64,000 nt of DNA from Ilumatobacter coccineus YM16-304 (lineage in GTDB: Bacteria; Actinomycetota; Acidimicrobiia; Acidimicrobiales; Ilumatobacteraceae). Below, piece after piece: positions 24,458 to 32,519 of the stretch. The notes beneath the pieces were generated by a model that was not told the DNA's origin, did not search any database, and was given only the letters and a program-made list of their open reading frames with translations. Both the position numbers and the translations under genes were made by a program. Within the stretch, counting starts at the first letter, position 1. The number at the start of each line of letters is the position of its first letter. The DNA lies in contig NC_020520.1 of assembly GCF_000348785.1 (NCBI RefSeq), positions 558,001 to 622,000 of the forward strand. The letters are read 5' to 3'.

Positions 24458-25069
24458 ATGACGAAACTCGAGATCACCATGCTCACGCGGGCCGCCGACG
24501 AGTTGCTCGCGGTGACGGAGAATCCGCTGCACCGGCAGATCCTGGAGAACTACCGGCGCCACGCCATCCTCGAGGTCACCGGGAACTGGCAGCAGATCTT
24601 CACGCCGGAGATGACCGTCGAGCACCCCGTCTACCGCGTCAACGGGGGCGGCATGAGCATGACGTTGGATGGACTCGACCAGGTTCAGGCCTTCTACCAG
24701 GGTCTCAGCGCGACCGAGACCACGGTGATGGTGCTCGAAGACGAGAACATCGCGGTCGCCGACTGGGGCTTTGCGTCCGAGGCGATCTTCCACACCTACG
24801 TCACCGGTGCCGCAGCGGCTGCCAGCTTTGCTCGCGGCGAGGGTGGGTTCGATGCGGATCCCGAGCGCTTCTACGTGAACCGGCGGCGGCTCGCGATGAT
24901 CTGGCCCTACGACGAACGCGGCCGAATGATCGGCGAGCACGTGTACGTCCACGACGACGACTCCGCCACAGTCGAGGTGCCGCAGTCGGACTTCATCACG
25001 TTCGACGAAGCGTGTGAGCAACTGCTGCCGACCCTTCGGCCGCTGCCCGCGTACGAGCCGGTCAGCTGA
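24458..25069 (+). CDS. NTF2/SnoaL-like protein
   Basis: 203 residues. An alpha-helical N-terminus (NPLHRQILENYRRHAILEVTGNWQQIFTPEMTVEHPVYRV) precedes a SnoaL/NTF2-type cone fold (GLDQVQAFYQGLS; VADWGFASEAIFHTYV; YDERGRMIGEHVYVHDD). Such proteins act as hydratases, isomerases or epoxide hydrolases in catabolism of cyclic compounds, or as non-enzymatic partners. First gene after the TetR-controlled promoter. Confidence 0.7.
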   Translation: MTKLEITMLTRAADELLAVTENPLHRQILENYRRHAILEVTGNWQQIFTPEMTVEHPVYRVNGGGMSMTLDGLDQVQAFYQGLSATETTVMVLEDENIAVADWGFASEAIFHTYVTGAAAAASFARGEGGFDADPERFYVNRRRLAMIWPYDERGRMIGEHVYVHDDDSATVEVPQSDFITFDEACEQLLPTLRPLPAYEPVS

Positions 25070-25079
25070 GGGCGTCGTC

Positions 25080-25604
25080 GTGCTCACCGGGACCGCCCGC
25101 CAGAACGGCTTCATCGTCGAGGACATCGAGGCGGCCTGCCTGCATTGGGCCAAACGCTTCGGCGCTGGTCCGTTCTTCGTCGTTCGGCACGCGCCGTTGG
25201 CCTCGTTCCGCTACCAGGGCGTCGAGAGCGAACCCGACCTGAGCATCGCCCTGGGCAACCTCGGCGAGCTGCAGATCGAACTGATCCAGCAACACAACGA
25301 CGCCCCATCGCCGTACCGGGACTTCGCCACGGCAAAGCAGTCGGGGCTGCACCACACCTCGGCGTGGGTGAACGACTACGACGCCGAGCAGGCCCGACAA
25401 CGAGAACTCGGCGCCGAGCCGGACTGCGAAGGACAGCTCAGCGACGGCATGCGCTTCATGTACTACGGCTCCACCTCCGTCGACGGGTCCGCCCTCGAGG
25501 TCGCGGATCTCGGACACGACAACGAGTTCGCCGCCGGCTTCGAGCTCGTACGTCAAACCCACCTTGCGTGGGACGGCGACGAGCCCGTGCGGTTCCTCAA
25601 CTGA
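25080..25604 (+). CDS. VOC-fold (glyoxalase/epimerase-like) protein
   Basis: 174 residues from GTG 25080, 10 bp after the preceding stop, with GAGGG just upstream. Two beta-alpha-beta-beta-beta modules: N-terminal QNGFIVEDIEAACLHWAKRFGAGPFF and C-terminal GLHHTSAWVNDYDAEQARQREL, then GSALEVADLG. His and Glu at the usual metal-ligand positions (HHTSAWV, LEV) suggest a metal-dependent isomerase, epimerase or dioxygenase-like enzyme. Similar to methylmalonyl-CoA-epimerase-type VOC proteins; substrate unknown. Confidence 0.75.
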   Translation: MLTGTARQNGFIVEDIEAACLHWAKRFGAGPFFVVRHAPLASFRYQGVESEPDLSIALGNLGELQIELIQQHNDAPSPYRDFATAKQSGLHHTSAWVNDYDAEQARQRELGAEPDCEGQLSDGMRFMYYGSTSVDGSALEVADLGHDNEFAAGFELVRQTHLAWDGDEPVRFLN

Positions 25605-25652
25605 ACGCCTGCAACCACTCATCCAGCAGCGAGCCCGAGTCGGAGACATCCC

Positions 25653-27122
25653 ATGCTTGATCGAATCCTCTACGAAGCGGCCCGCCGCCACGGCGATCGA
25701 CCGGCGCTCATCGACGGCGCCGGCACCCGCACCTACGCCGAACTCGAGGCCGTCTCCGCCGCTGTGGGGCAGGCGCTGCTCGATCTCGGTGTCGCTCCGG
25801 GCGACCGGGTCGGCCTCCACGCGTTCAACAGCTGGGAGTGGGTCGCCGCCTATCACGGCATCCTCCGCGCCGGCGCGACCGTCGTTCCCATCAACGCTCT
25901 GCTCACCGCCGACGAGGTCGACTTCATCCTCCGGGACTGCAACGCCGTCGCACTGATCGGCTCGGACGACAGCCTGGCTCGCGTCGCCGACGCCACGACG
26001 GAGATCACGAGCCTGTCGTTCTCCGCGTTCGCCGACCTGAAACCTGCAGCTCCCCTCCAGCCGAGCCTCGAGCCGGACGCAGTTGCGAGCATCGCGTACA
26101 CCTCGGGAACCACAGGACATCCCAAGGGTGCGGTCCAGACGCACCGGTCCGTCTACCTCAACATGGCGCTGACAGCGACGATGCACGGGCGCACCGACCG
26201 CGACGTGCTCGTCACCGCGCTCCCAGCAGCCCACGTCTACGGCAACGTCGCCATCAACAGCACGCTGATGGCCGGCGGCACCGTGGCCCTGCTCGAACGG
26301 TTCGAACCCGCAGCAGCGCTCGAATCGATCTCCCGTCACCGCGCAACGCTGTTCGAGGGCGTCCCCGCGATGTACTCCAGGCTCGCGGCAGACGAGAACC
26401 TCGCCGCGGCGGACCTCTCGACCCTCCGCGCGTGCACGGTGGGCGGGCAGACGATCGCCACGTCGGTGGTCGAAGAGTGGGAGGCGAGGACCGGCGCCCC
26501 CCTGCTCGAACTGTGGGGCATGACCGAGGTCTGCGGGCTCGGCACGACGCATCCGCTGTACGCCCCGAACGTCCACGGCTCCATCGGCGTTGCCCTGCCC
26601 GGCATCTCCATTCGCGTCGCGACCTTCGACGATGACGCCATCGAGGCCGCACCGGACGAACCCGGCGAACTCCAGGTATCAGGCCCCATCGTGATGCACA
26701 GCTACCACGGCAACCCGACGGCAACCGCCGAGGCGTTCACCGCTGACGGATGGCTCAAAACCGGCGACGTCGCCACACTCGATCGACACCGCTACGCGCG
26801 CGTGGTCGACCGGCGCAAGGACGTGATCCTCTCCGGTGGCTACAACGTCTACCCAGCCGAACTCGAGCGGGTCGTGGCCGCATGCCCAGGCGTCGAACTC
26901 GTCGCTGTCGGGAGCGCGTCCCACTCGGACCTCGGTGAGGTTCCCAAGGCGTACGTGGTGCCACGACCAGGTGCAGACGTCGACGAGGCGACGATCATCA
27001 GCCACTGCCGCGCCCACCTCGCCTCGTACAAGATCCCCGCCAAGGTGGCCTTCGTCGAGAACCTTCCCACGACGTCGACCGGCAAGTTGCTCCGCCGGAG
27101 CCTCGGCGAACTCGATGTCTGA
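25653..27122 (+). CDS. Acyl-CoA synthetase (AMP-forming), class I adenylate-forming enzyme
   Basis: 489 residues with the full motif set: P-loop YTSGTTGHPKG, LWGMTE (A5), GWLKTGD (A7), RRKDVILSGGYNVYPAELE (hinge A8), and the catalytic Lys in STGKLLRRS (A10). It activates a carboxylic acid to an adenylate and then a CoA thioester, presumably the entry or a central step of the pathway encoded here. Acid not predictable from sequence alone. Confidence 0.92.
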   Translation: MLDRILYEAARRHGDRPALIDGAGTRTYAELEAVSAAVGQALLDLGVAPGDRVGLHAFNSWEWVAAYHGILRAGATVVPINALLTADEVDFILRDCNAVALIGSDDSLARVADATTEITSLSFSAFADLKPAAPLQPSLEPDAVASIAYTSGTTGHPKGAVQTHRSVYLNMALTATMHGRTDRDVLVTALPAAHVYGNVAINSTLMAGGTVALLERFEPAAALESISRHRATLFEGVPAMYSRLAADENLAAADLSTLRACTVGGQTIATSVVEEWEARTGAPLLELWGMTEVCGLGTTHPLYAPNVHGSIGVALPGISIRVATFDDDAIEAAPDEPGELQVSGPIVMHSYHGNPTATAEAFTADGWLKTGDVATLDRHRYARVVDRRKDVILSGGYNVYPAELERVVAACPGVELVAVGSASHSDLGEVPKAYVVPRPGADVDEATIISHCRAHLASYKIPAKVAFVENLPTTSTGKLLRRSLGELDV

Positions 27123-27250
27123 CACTCCGAGAACACACCGCTACCGAGGGCGCCGAACGACCGCATCCCTCGGCCACCCACCCATCACTCATCCACCAGC
27201 GAGCAGCCGATGACCGACAGCGGCAACTCCGTCGAAAGGACGCATATCTG

Positions 27251-28294
27251 ATGCGAGCAGCAGCGTTGAACTCCGGCCAGATCCACGTCCGCGACGACGT
27301 CCCCGAGCCGCAGCCCGAAGCCGGACAGATCCTCGTGCAGGTGAAGGCATGCGGCATCTGCGGATCCGACCTGCACTTCGCCGAGCACGGCGCCGACTGG
27401 CTCGCACTCTCCAAGGAGATGCAGGGCGCGCCCCCGCTCACCCTGGACGGCCCGGACGTCGACCTCGGCCAAGACGTCTTCCTGGGTCACGAGTTCTGCG
27501 CAGAGGTGCTCGAAGTCGGCCCCGACACGGTGGGCCCGAAGCCGGGAACGCTCGTCACGTCGATCCCGGTTCTGCTCACGGCCGGCGGCATACGATCGAT
27601 CACCTACAACAACGACGTGCCCGCCGGCTACGGCGAGCGCATGCTCCTCTCGGCCGACGTACTGACCGAAGTACCCAACGGGCTCGACTTCCGCCACGCC
27701 GCACTCACCGAGCCGATGGCTGTCGGCATGCACGCCGTCAACAGATCGGGAATCACCCCGAACGACGGCGCGCTGGTGCTCGGCTGCGGACCCGTCGGTC
27801 TGGCCGTGATCGGCGCACTGAAGCTGAAGGGCGTCGAGACGATCGTGGCCACCGACTTCTCCCCGGCCCGTCGGGCACTGGCCGCCACGATGGGCGCCAG
27901 CGAGGTCGTCGACCCGGCCACCGAGCCCGCCTTCGACGCCTGGCAACGCGCCGGCGGCGGCCGCCCGCTCGTCGTGTTCGAAGCCATCGGTGTGCCCGGG
28001 ATCATCGACGGCGTCCTCCGCGACGCACCTCACGGCACCCGGCTCGCGGTCGTCGGCGTGTGCATGGAGCACGACCGCATCAACCCGTTCTTCGCGCTCA
28101 ACAAGGAGATGAACATCCAGTTCTGCTTCGCCTACGACCCGATGGAGTTCAACGAGACGCTGCGCTGCATCGCCGAGGGCGAGCTCGACGTGGCCCCGCT
28201 CATCACCGGGGAAGTGGACCTCGCCGGCGTTGCTGGTGCCTTCGAAGCGCTCGGCGACCCCGACAACCACTGCAAGATCCTGGTGACCCCCTGA
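27251..28294 (+). CDS. Zinc-dependent alcohol dehydrogenase (MDR family)
   Basis: 347 residues. Catalytic zinc motif KACGICGSDLH (Cys37) with FLGHE (H80-E81), and a Rossmann domain GCGPVGLAVIGALKLKG. The four-Cys structural zinc site is missing. The protein oxidises an alcohol or reduces a carbonyl with NAD(P). It is the fourth gene of the operon; 128 bp of untranslated sequence precede it, with GAAAGGA as ribosome-binding site. Confidence 0.88.
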   Translation: MRAAALNSGQIHVRDDVPEPQPEAGQILVQVKACGICGSDLHFAEHGADWLALSKEMQGAPPLTLDGPDVDLGQDVFLGHEFCAEVLEVGPDTVGPKPGTLVTSIPVLLTAGGIRSITYNNDVPAGYGERMLLSADVLTEVPNGLDFRHAALTEPMAVGMHAVNRSGITPNDGALVLGCGPVGLAVIGALKLKGVETIVATDFSPARRALAATMGASEVVDPATEPAFDAWQRAGGGRPLVVFEAIGVPGIIDGVLRDAPHGTRLAVVGVCMEHDRINPFFALNKEMNIQFCFAYDPMEFNETLRCIAEGELDVAPLITGEVDLAGVAGAFEALGDPDNHCKILVTP

Positions 28295-28416
28295 CATCCC
28301 GACCGTCGGTTGTCTCACCACGTTCGACGCCGAACACGCGGGCGATGTCTCCACATTCGTCCAAGGCTCATCCAACGTAAGCATCGCCCGGCTCGTCCGG
28401 GCAAAGGAGCAAACAC

Positions 28417-29277
28417 ATGAGACGACTCGACGGCAAGGTCCTCCTGATGACAGGAGCTGGTGGATCGATCGGAAGTGCCGCAGCCCGGCGCTGCGCGGAA
28501 CAGGGCGCAAACCTCGTCCTCACCGACATTCGAGAAGACGCGCTCGAGCAGTCAGCGCACGACGCGAGGGCGGCCGGAGCTGAGGTCCTGTCCCTCATCT
28601 CCGACACGCGTTCCGAGGAAGCTTGCGACGACGCGGTCGCACAGGCTGTCGAGAAATTCGGCAGAATCGACATGGTCTGGGCGAACGCCGGCGAGGCATG
28701 GGTCTCGGAATCATTGGAACAAGACAAGGATTTCTGGACGAGGTGCCTGGAACTCGAGCTCATCGGTCAGTGGTTGCCGATTCGGGCTGCGCTCCCGACC
28801 ATGGTCGAGCAGCAATCCGGGTCCGTGTTGGTGAGCTCGTCGATGACGGCGAACACGGCCTACCGGCACATCGCGGCGTACAGCGCGGCGAAGGGCGGTC
28901 TCCAGTCGCTCATGAAGACACTGATGGTCGAGTTCGGCGACGACAACATTCGCTTCAACAGCCTGGCGATCGGGTCGACCGAAGGGCGCCACATCGTCGC
29001 GTCGAACGCCATGCGAGCAGGCATCTCCTTCGAGGAAGCGGAGCGCGTCGTCGACCTCACGAAAGTGACTCGTGACTTCATCTTCCCGCTGGGTCGGATG
29101 GGAACCCCCGACGACATCGCCCCGGCGGTCGAGTTCTTCGCGTCGGACGATTCCGCGTGGGTCACGGGCACGACGTTCTTCGTCGACGGTGGCCTCACCA
29201 GCGCGGGGATGGCCGGTCTCCACCGGTTCGATGCCAACCAATGGGGCACCTTCAAGCGGACGATGCTGGACGACTGA
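28417..29277 (+). CDS. Short-chain dehydrogenase/reductase (classical SDR)
   Basis: 286 residues. Cofactor motif MTGAGGSIGSAAARR, D-loop LTDIRED favouring NAD (Asp after the second strand), catalytic Tyr155 and Lys159 in YSAAKGG. The end SAWVTGTTFFVDGGL is typical. AAAGGAG 8 nt upstream. Likely acts on a ring or side-chain hydroxyl/ketone in the same pathway. Confidence 0.92.
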   Translation: MRRLDGKVLLMTGAGGSIGSAAARRCAEQGANLVLTDIREDALEQSAHDARAAGAEVLSLISDTRSEEACDDAVAQAVEKFGRIDMVWANAGEAWVSESLEQDKDFWTRCLELELIGQWLPIRAALPTMVEQQSGSVLVSSSMTANTAYRHIAAYSAAKGGLQSLMKTLMVEFGDDNIRFNSLAIGSTEGRHIVASNAMRAGISFEEAERVVDLTKVTRDFIFPLGRMGTPDDIAPAVEFFASDDSAWVTGTTFFVDGGLTSAGMAGLHRFDANQWGTFKRTMLDD

Positions 29278-29348
29278 CCACGCTGCGAGCCGCCAGCGTT
29301 CGATACCACGCGTGCGGCTCCAGCTCGAGAAAGGCAAGTAAAGGCAAG

Positions 29349-30224
29349 ATGAGTTCAACATCAGAAAACGCAACGTTCGTGTTCGTTCACGGCGCCCATC
29401 ACGACGGCGGCACCTGGGACGACCTCGTCCCGGAGTTGGAAGCCCGCGGACATGGCTCGGTCACGCTCGACCTGCCCGGCGCCGGCGTGAACGCGGCGGA
29501 ACCGGAGTCACTCCACGTACGGCCACTCGACCCGGTCGCTTTCGGCACGGAACCATCGCCGAACGCCGGCGTGACTCAGGACGAACGAACTGCTGCTGTC
29601 ATCGAGGCCGTTCAGGCTGCAGCAGCGATGGGCAACGGTGACGTCGTGCTCGTCGGACACTCGTTGGGTGGGCTCACCACCTCTGTCGTCACCGAAGCCA
29701 TCCCGGAAAAGCTGAAAGCCACCGTCTTCCTGGCATCGTTCCTCGCGCCCAACGGAATGATTGCCGGCGCGTTGCTCGGCCACGAAAGCATGGCCGACTC
29801 TCACATGCTGGGTCTCTTGATGGCAGACCCAGGAGTGGTTGGCGCCATACGTATCGACACTCGCTCGACCGACCCTGAGTACCTCGCCAAGGTGAAGGCT
29901 GCGTTCTACGCCGATCTCACCGACAGCCAGTTCGAGGCAGCGATGGGCAAGTTGCACTCCGACGAACCAGCACAGGTTGGCGCCGAGCCCTCCAACATCA
30001 CTGCGGAGAACTTCGGCCAGGTCGACCGGCATTACATTCGTTGCGCGCAGGACAACGTCATGACTCCGGCATGTCAGGATCTGGTGGTTCAGATGGTGGA
30101 CGAGTCCCTCGGTTCGACAACGACCGTTCATGAGATGAACACCAGCCATTCGCCGTTCTACTCTGACCCCGCAGGTCTGGCAGACATCCTGGCGTCCATC
30201 GCTGCCTCGCCATCGGCCGAGTGA
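29349..30224 (+). CDS. Alpha/beta hydrolase
   Basis: 291 residues. Oxyanion motif VFVHGAHHDGGTWDDL, nucleophile elbow VLVGHSLGGLTT (Ser), and a late His in TSHSPFYSDPAGLADIL, as in the salicylate-esterase/methylketone-hydrolase-like group. It could cleave an ester, lactone or C-C bond. Lies between the SDR and dioxygenase genes. Confidence 0.85.
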   Translation: MSSTSENATFVFVHGAHHDGGTWDDLVPELEARGHGSVTLDLPGAGVNAAEPESLHVRPLDPVAFGTEPSPNAGVTQDERTAAVIEAVQAAAAMGNGDVVLVGHSLGGLTTSVVTEAIPEKLKATVFLASFLAPNGMIAGALLGHESMADSHMLGLLMADPGVVGAIRIDTRSTDPEYLAKVKAAFYADLTDSQFEAAMGKLHSDEPAQVGAEPSNITAENFGQVDRHYIRCAQDNVMTPACQDLVVQMVDESLGSTTTVHEMNTSHSPFYSDPAGLADILASIAASPSAE

Positions 30225-30297
30225 AGGTCGCCCACATCAATCCAACGCTGCAGCTCACCGGTTCGCTTCACATGAACGCCCACCCACACGGAGAAAC

Positions 30298-31377
30298 ATG
30301 AAGAACTCCTGGATCCACATGCATCGCGGCACGGTCGCTCGCCAAGCCCGCGTCGACGTGCAAGACCTCAACGAAGAACACGTCAGTCGGCAGGGCTTCT
30401 TCGGGCCGGTCGCGATGCTCTACCACCGGCAGCGGCCGGCTGACCCGGTTCGTGTCGAGGGGCCACTCGCAGTTCGCATGTCGGCGGTCGCCGACCTCAC
30501 TCGACCCGACGAAGACACCACCGGCGGTCTTCCTTCCCCGCTGTTCACCAACGACACGATCTCGGTCTCGCTCAGCGTTCGCTCGACGCCGTGGCCGTTC
30601 TTGCTGCGCAACGTCGACGCCGACACGCTGCTGTTCGTCCATGAAGGCGAGGGTGTCATCGCCACTGAATTCGGGCCGCTCGCCTACGAGCCCGACGACT
30701 TCATCCTCCTGCCGAAGGGCACGACTCATCGGCTGATGCCCGACACCGAAACGACGATGCTCGTCGTCGAATCGACCAACCCGATCTCGTTCACGGAGCA
30801 CCAGCAGGTCGGGCGCCACTCACCCATCGACTTCGGCGTCATCGGTATCCCAGAGGTCGAAGAATACGACTGGCCCGATCAGGACGAATGGGAGGTGCGT
30901 CTCAAGAGCGGAACCGACGTCACGTCGGCCTTCTACGCCGAGCTGCCATTCGACGTCATCGGATGGAAGGGCGACTACTTCCCGCTCAAGATCAACGCTC
31001 GCGACGTCCGCCCGATCACCAGCGAACGGCTGCACCTCGCGCCGTCGTCGTGGGCATTGTTCGAGTCTGCGGGCGCGATGATCATTCCCTTCCTGCCGAT
31101 GAAGGTCGTCGACGACCCCGCAGCCGAAGAGTTGCCGTCGCGGCATCGCAACCTCGACACCGACGAGCTCGTCTTGATCCAGCGGTTGGGTGGCAAGCCG
31201 GTCAACCTGCTCGGGCACTTCCCGCAAGCGGTCACCCATGGTCCCACCGAACGAGCCGCGTACGACGCGATCCGAGAAGCCGGAATGCAGCGGCTGACCA
31301 ACGGCCTCAGCATCGACACCTATCAACGACTCCGCCCGACCGATGCGTTCCTCGACCCGACGGAGCGGAGCGAATGA
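30298..31377 (+). CDS. Homogentisate-1,2-dioxygenase-like bicupin
   Basis: 359 residues, shorter than eukaryotic-type homogentisate dioxygenase (about 440) but of the same bicupin plan. First cupin (LLFVHEGEGVIATEFG; LLPKGTTHRLMP) around 110-155; second cupin around 245-320. The iron-binding triad of the family appears conserved: H283 and E290 in SRHRNLDTDE, and H314 in VTHGP. An Fe(II) ring-cleavage dioxygenase for a dihydroxyaromatic acid is the best guess. Its last codons overlap the start of the following hydrolase (ATGA). Confidence 0.8.
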   Translation: MKNSWIHMHRGTVARQARVDVQDLNEEHVSRQGFFGPVAMLYHRQRPADPVRVEGPLAVRMSAVADLTRPDEDTTGGLPSPLFTNDTISVSLSVRSTPWPFLLRNVDADTLLFVHEGEGVIATEFGPLAYEPDDFILLPKGTTHRLMPDTETTMLVVESTNPISFTEHQQVGRHSPIDFGVIGIPEVEEYDWPDQDEWEVRLKSGTDVTSAFYAELPFDVIGWKGDYFPLKINARDVRPITSERLHLAPSSWALFESAGAMIIPFLPMKVVDDPAAEELPSRHRNLDTDELVLIQRLGGKPVNLLGHFPQAVTHGPTERAAYDAIREAGMQRLTNGLSIDTYQRLRPTDAFLDPTERSE

Positions 31378-32513
31378 CGCGGCCGGTGCGAGCCATCGAG
31401 ATGCGGTCGTTCCTCCTGCGGGCGGAGACGGGCCTGCCCTGGGAGGTCTATCCGCCGGCGGTCAACAACAACCCGACCGTGCGCGTCGATCTGTACGAGC
31501 CCGACGACGGAATCCCAGGGCACAAGACGGCTGCGGTCATGGCCCACCCGACCGTGCCCGTCGCCGGGTTCTACATGTTCGAACCGTTGAAAGCTCTGGG
31601 ATTGCCGTGCCTTGCGGTGGCCACTCGCTTTCTCGGCAACGACTCCACGCTCAACATGGAGCGCTGCGCACAAGACCTCGGAACCGCGATTCGATTCCTG
31701 ACGGAGCGCGGCTACGAGCACATCGTGCTGCTGGGTTTTTCTGGCGGTGGCTCGCTGGCGACCTTCTACCAAGCACAAGCCGAGAACCTGACGGCCACTC
31801 ACATGCCTGACGGTCGTCCGAGCGGTCTGCTCCCCGAGCACCTACCGCCCGCCGACAAGATCGTTCTCTTCGGACAACACCTCGGACGATCACAGACGCT
31901 GCAGAACGTCCTCGACGCGTCGGTGCTCGACGAACACGACCTCGACAAGGTCGACCTGTCCCTCGACGTGTTCGACCCAGCACACGGACCGCCGTTCTCC
32001 GACGAGTTCCTCGCTCGGATCCGTGAGGGCCAAGCAGCCCGAATGCAACGAATCACCGAGTGGGTGCGCCAACGGCTCGCCGAACTCGAAGCTGTGTACG
32101 GTCCCGGCGCGGACGAGGCCTTCGTCGTGCACCGCACCAACGCCGACCCGTTCATGTTCGCCGACACGTCCGACTTCAAAGGCGACCGGGAAGCCATCAA
32201 GGCGATGAACCTCGCCGCCAACGGCCTCGGGCGGTTCACCAGCCTGCGATCGTGGTTGAGTCAGTGGGCGACGGGCGTCAGCAACGCCGATGGCCCGAGC
32301 GATCTGGCACGCACGACGATCCCGGTGCTCAGCATCGTCCAGACAGGCGACCACCGAGCCCACCCCGACTACCTCCGGCAGTGGGAGGAAGCGATGGGGG
32401 AGCGCTTCACCGGGCACCACGAGTTCGACGCCACGCACTACATGGACCCCAAGGCCCAGGCCGGCATGGTGGCCGAGCTCGCGCAGCTCATCCACGACTT
32501 CGCGATGCGCTAG
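31374..32513 (+). CDS. Alpha/beta hydrolase, coupled to the dioxygenase
   Basis: 379 residues. Nucleophile elbow GFSGGGSLATFY, a helical cap of about 150 residues (PHGPPFSDEFLARIREGQAARMQRITEWVRQRLAEL), acid region VLSIVQTGDHRAHPDY and a final His in FDATHYMDP. Start ATG overlaps the dioxygenase stop by four bases, implying the two proteins are made together; a hydrolase for the ring-cleavage product is the natural reading. Convergent with the RLLDTR gene six bases away. Confidence 0.85.
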   Translation: MTRPVRAIEMRSFLLRAETGLPWEVYPPAVNNNPTVRVDLYEPDDGIPGHKTAAVMAHPTVPVAGFYMFEPLKALGLPCLAVATRFLGNDSTLNMERCAQDLGTAIRFLTERGYEHIVLLGFSGGGSLATFYQAQAENLTATHMPDGRPSGLLPEHLPPADKIVLFGQHLGRSQTLQNVLDASVLDEHDLDKVDLSLDVFDPAHGPPFSDEFLARIREGQAARMQRITEWVRQRLAELEAVYGPGADEAFVVHRTNADPFMFADTSDFKGDREAIKAMNLAANGLGRFTSLRSWLSQWATGVSNADGPSDLARTTIPVLSIVQTGDHRAHPDYLRQWEEAMGERFTGHHEFDATHYMDPKAQAGMVAELAQLIHDFAMR

Positions 32514-32519
32514 CTGGCC

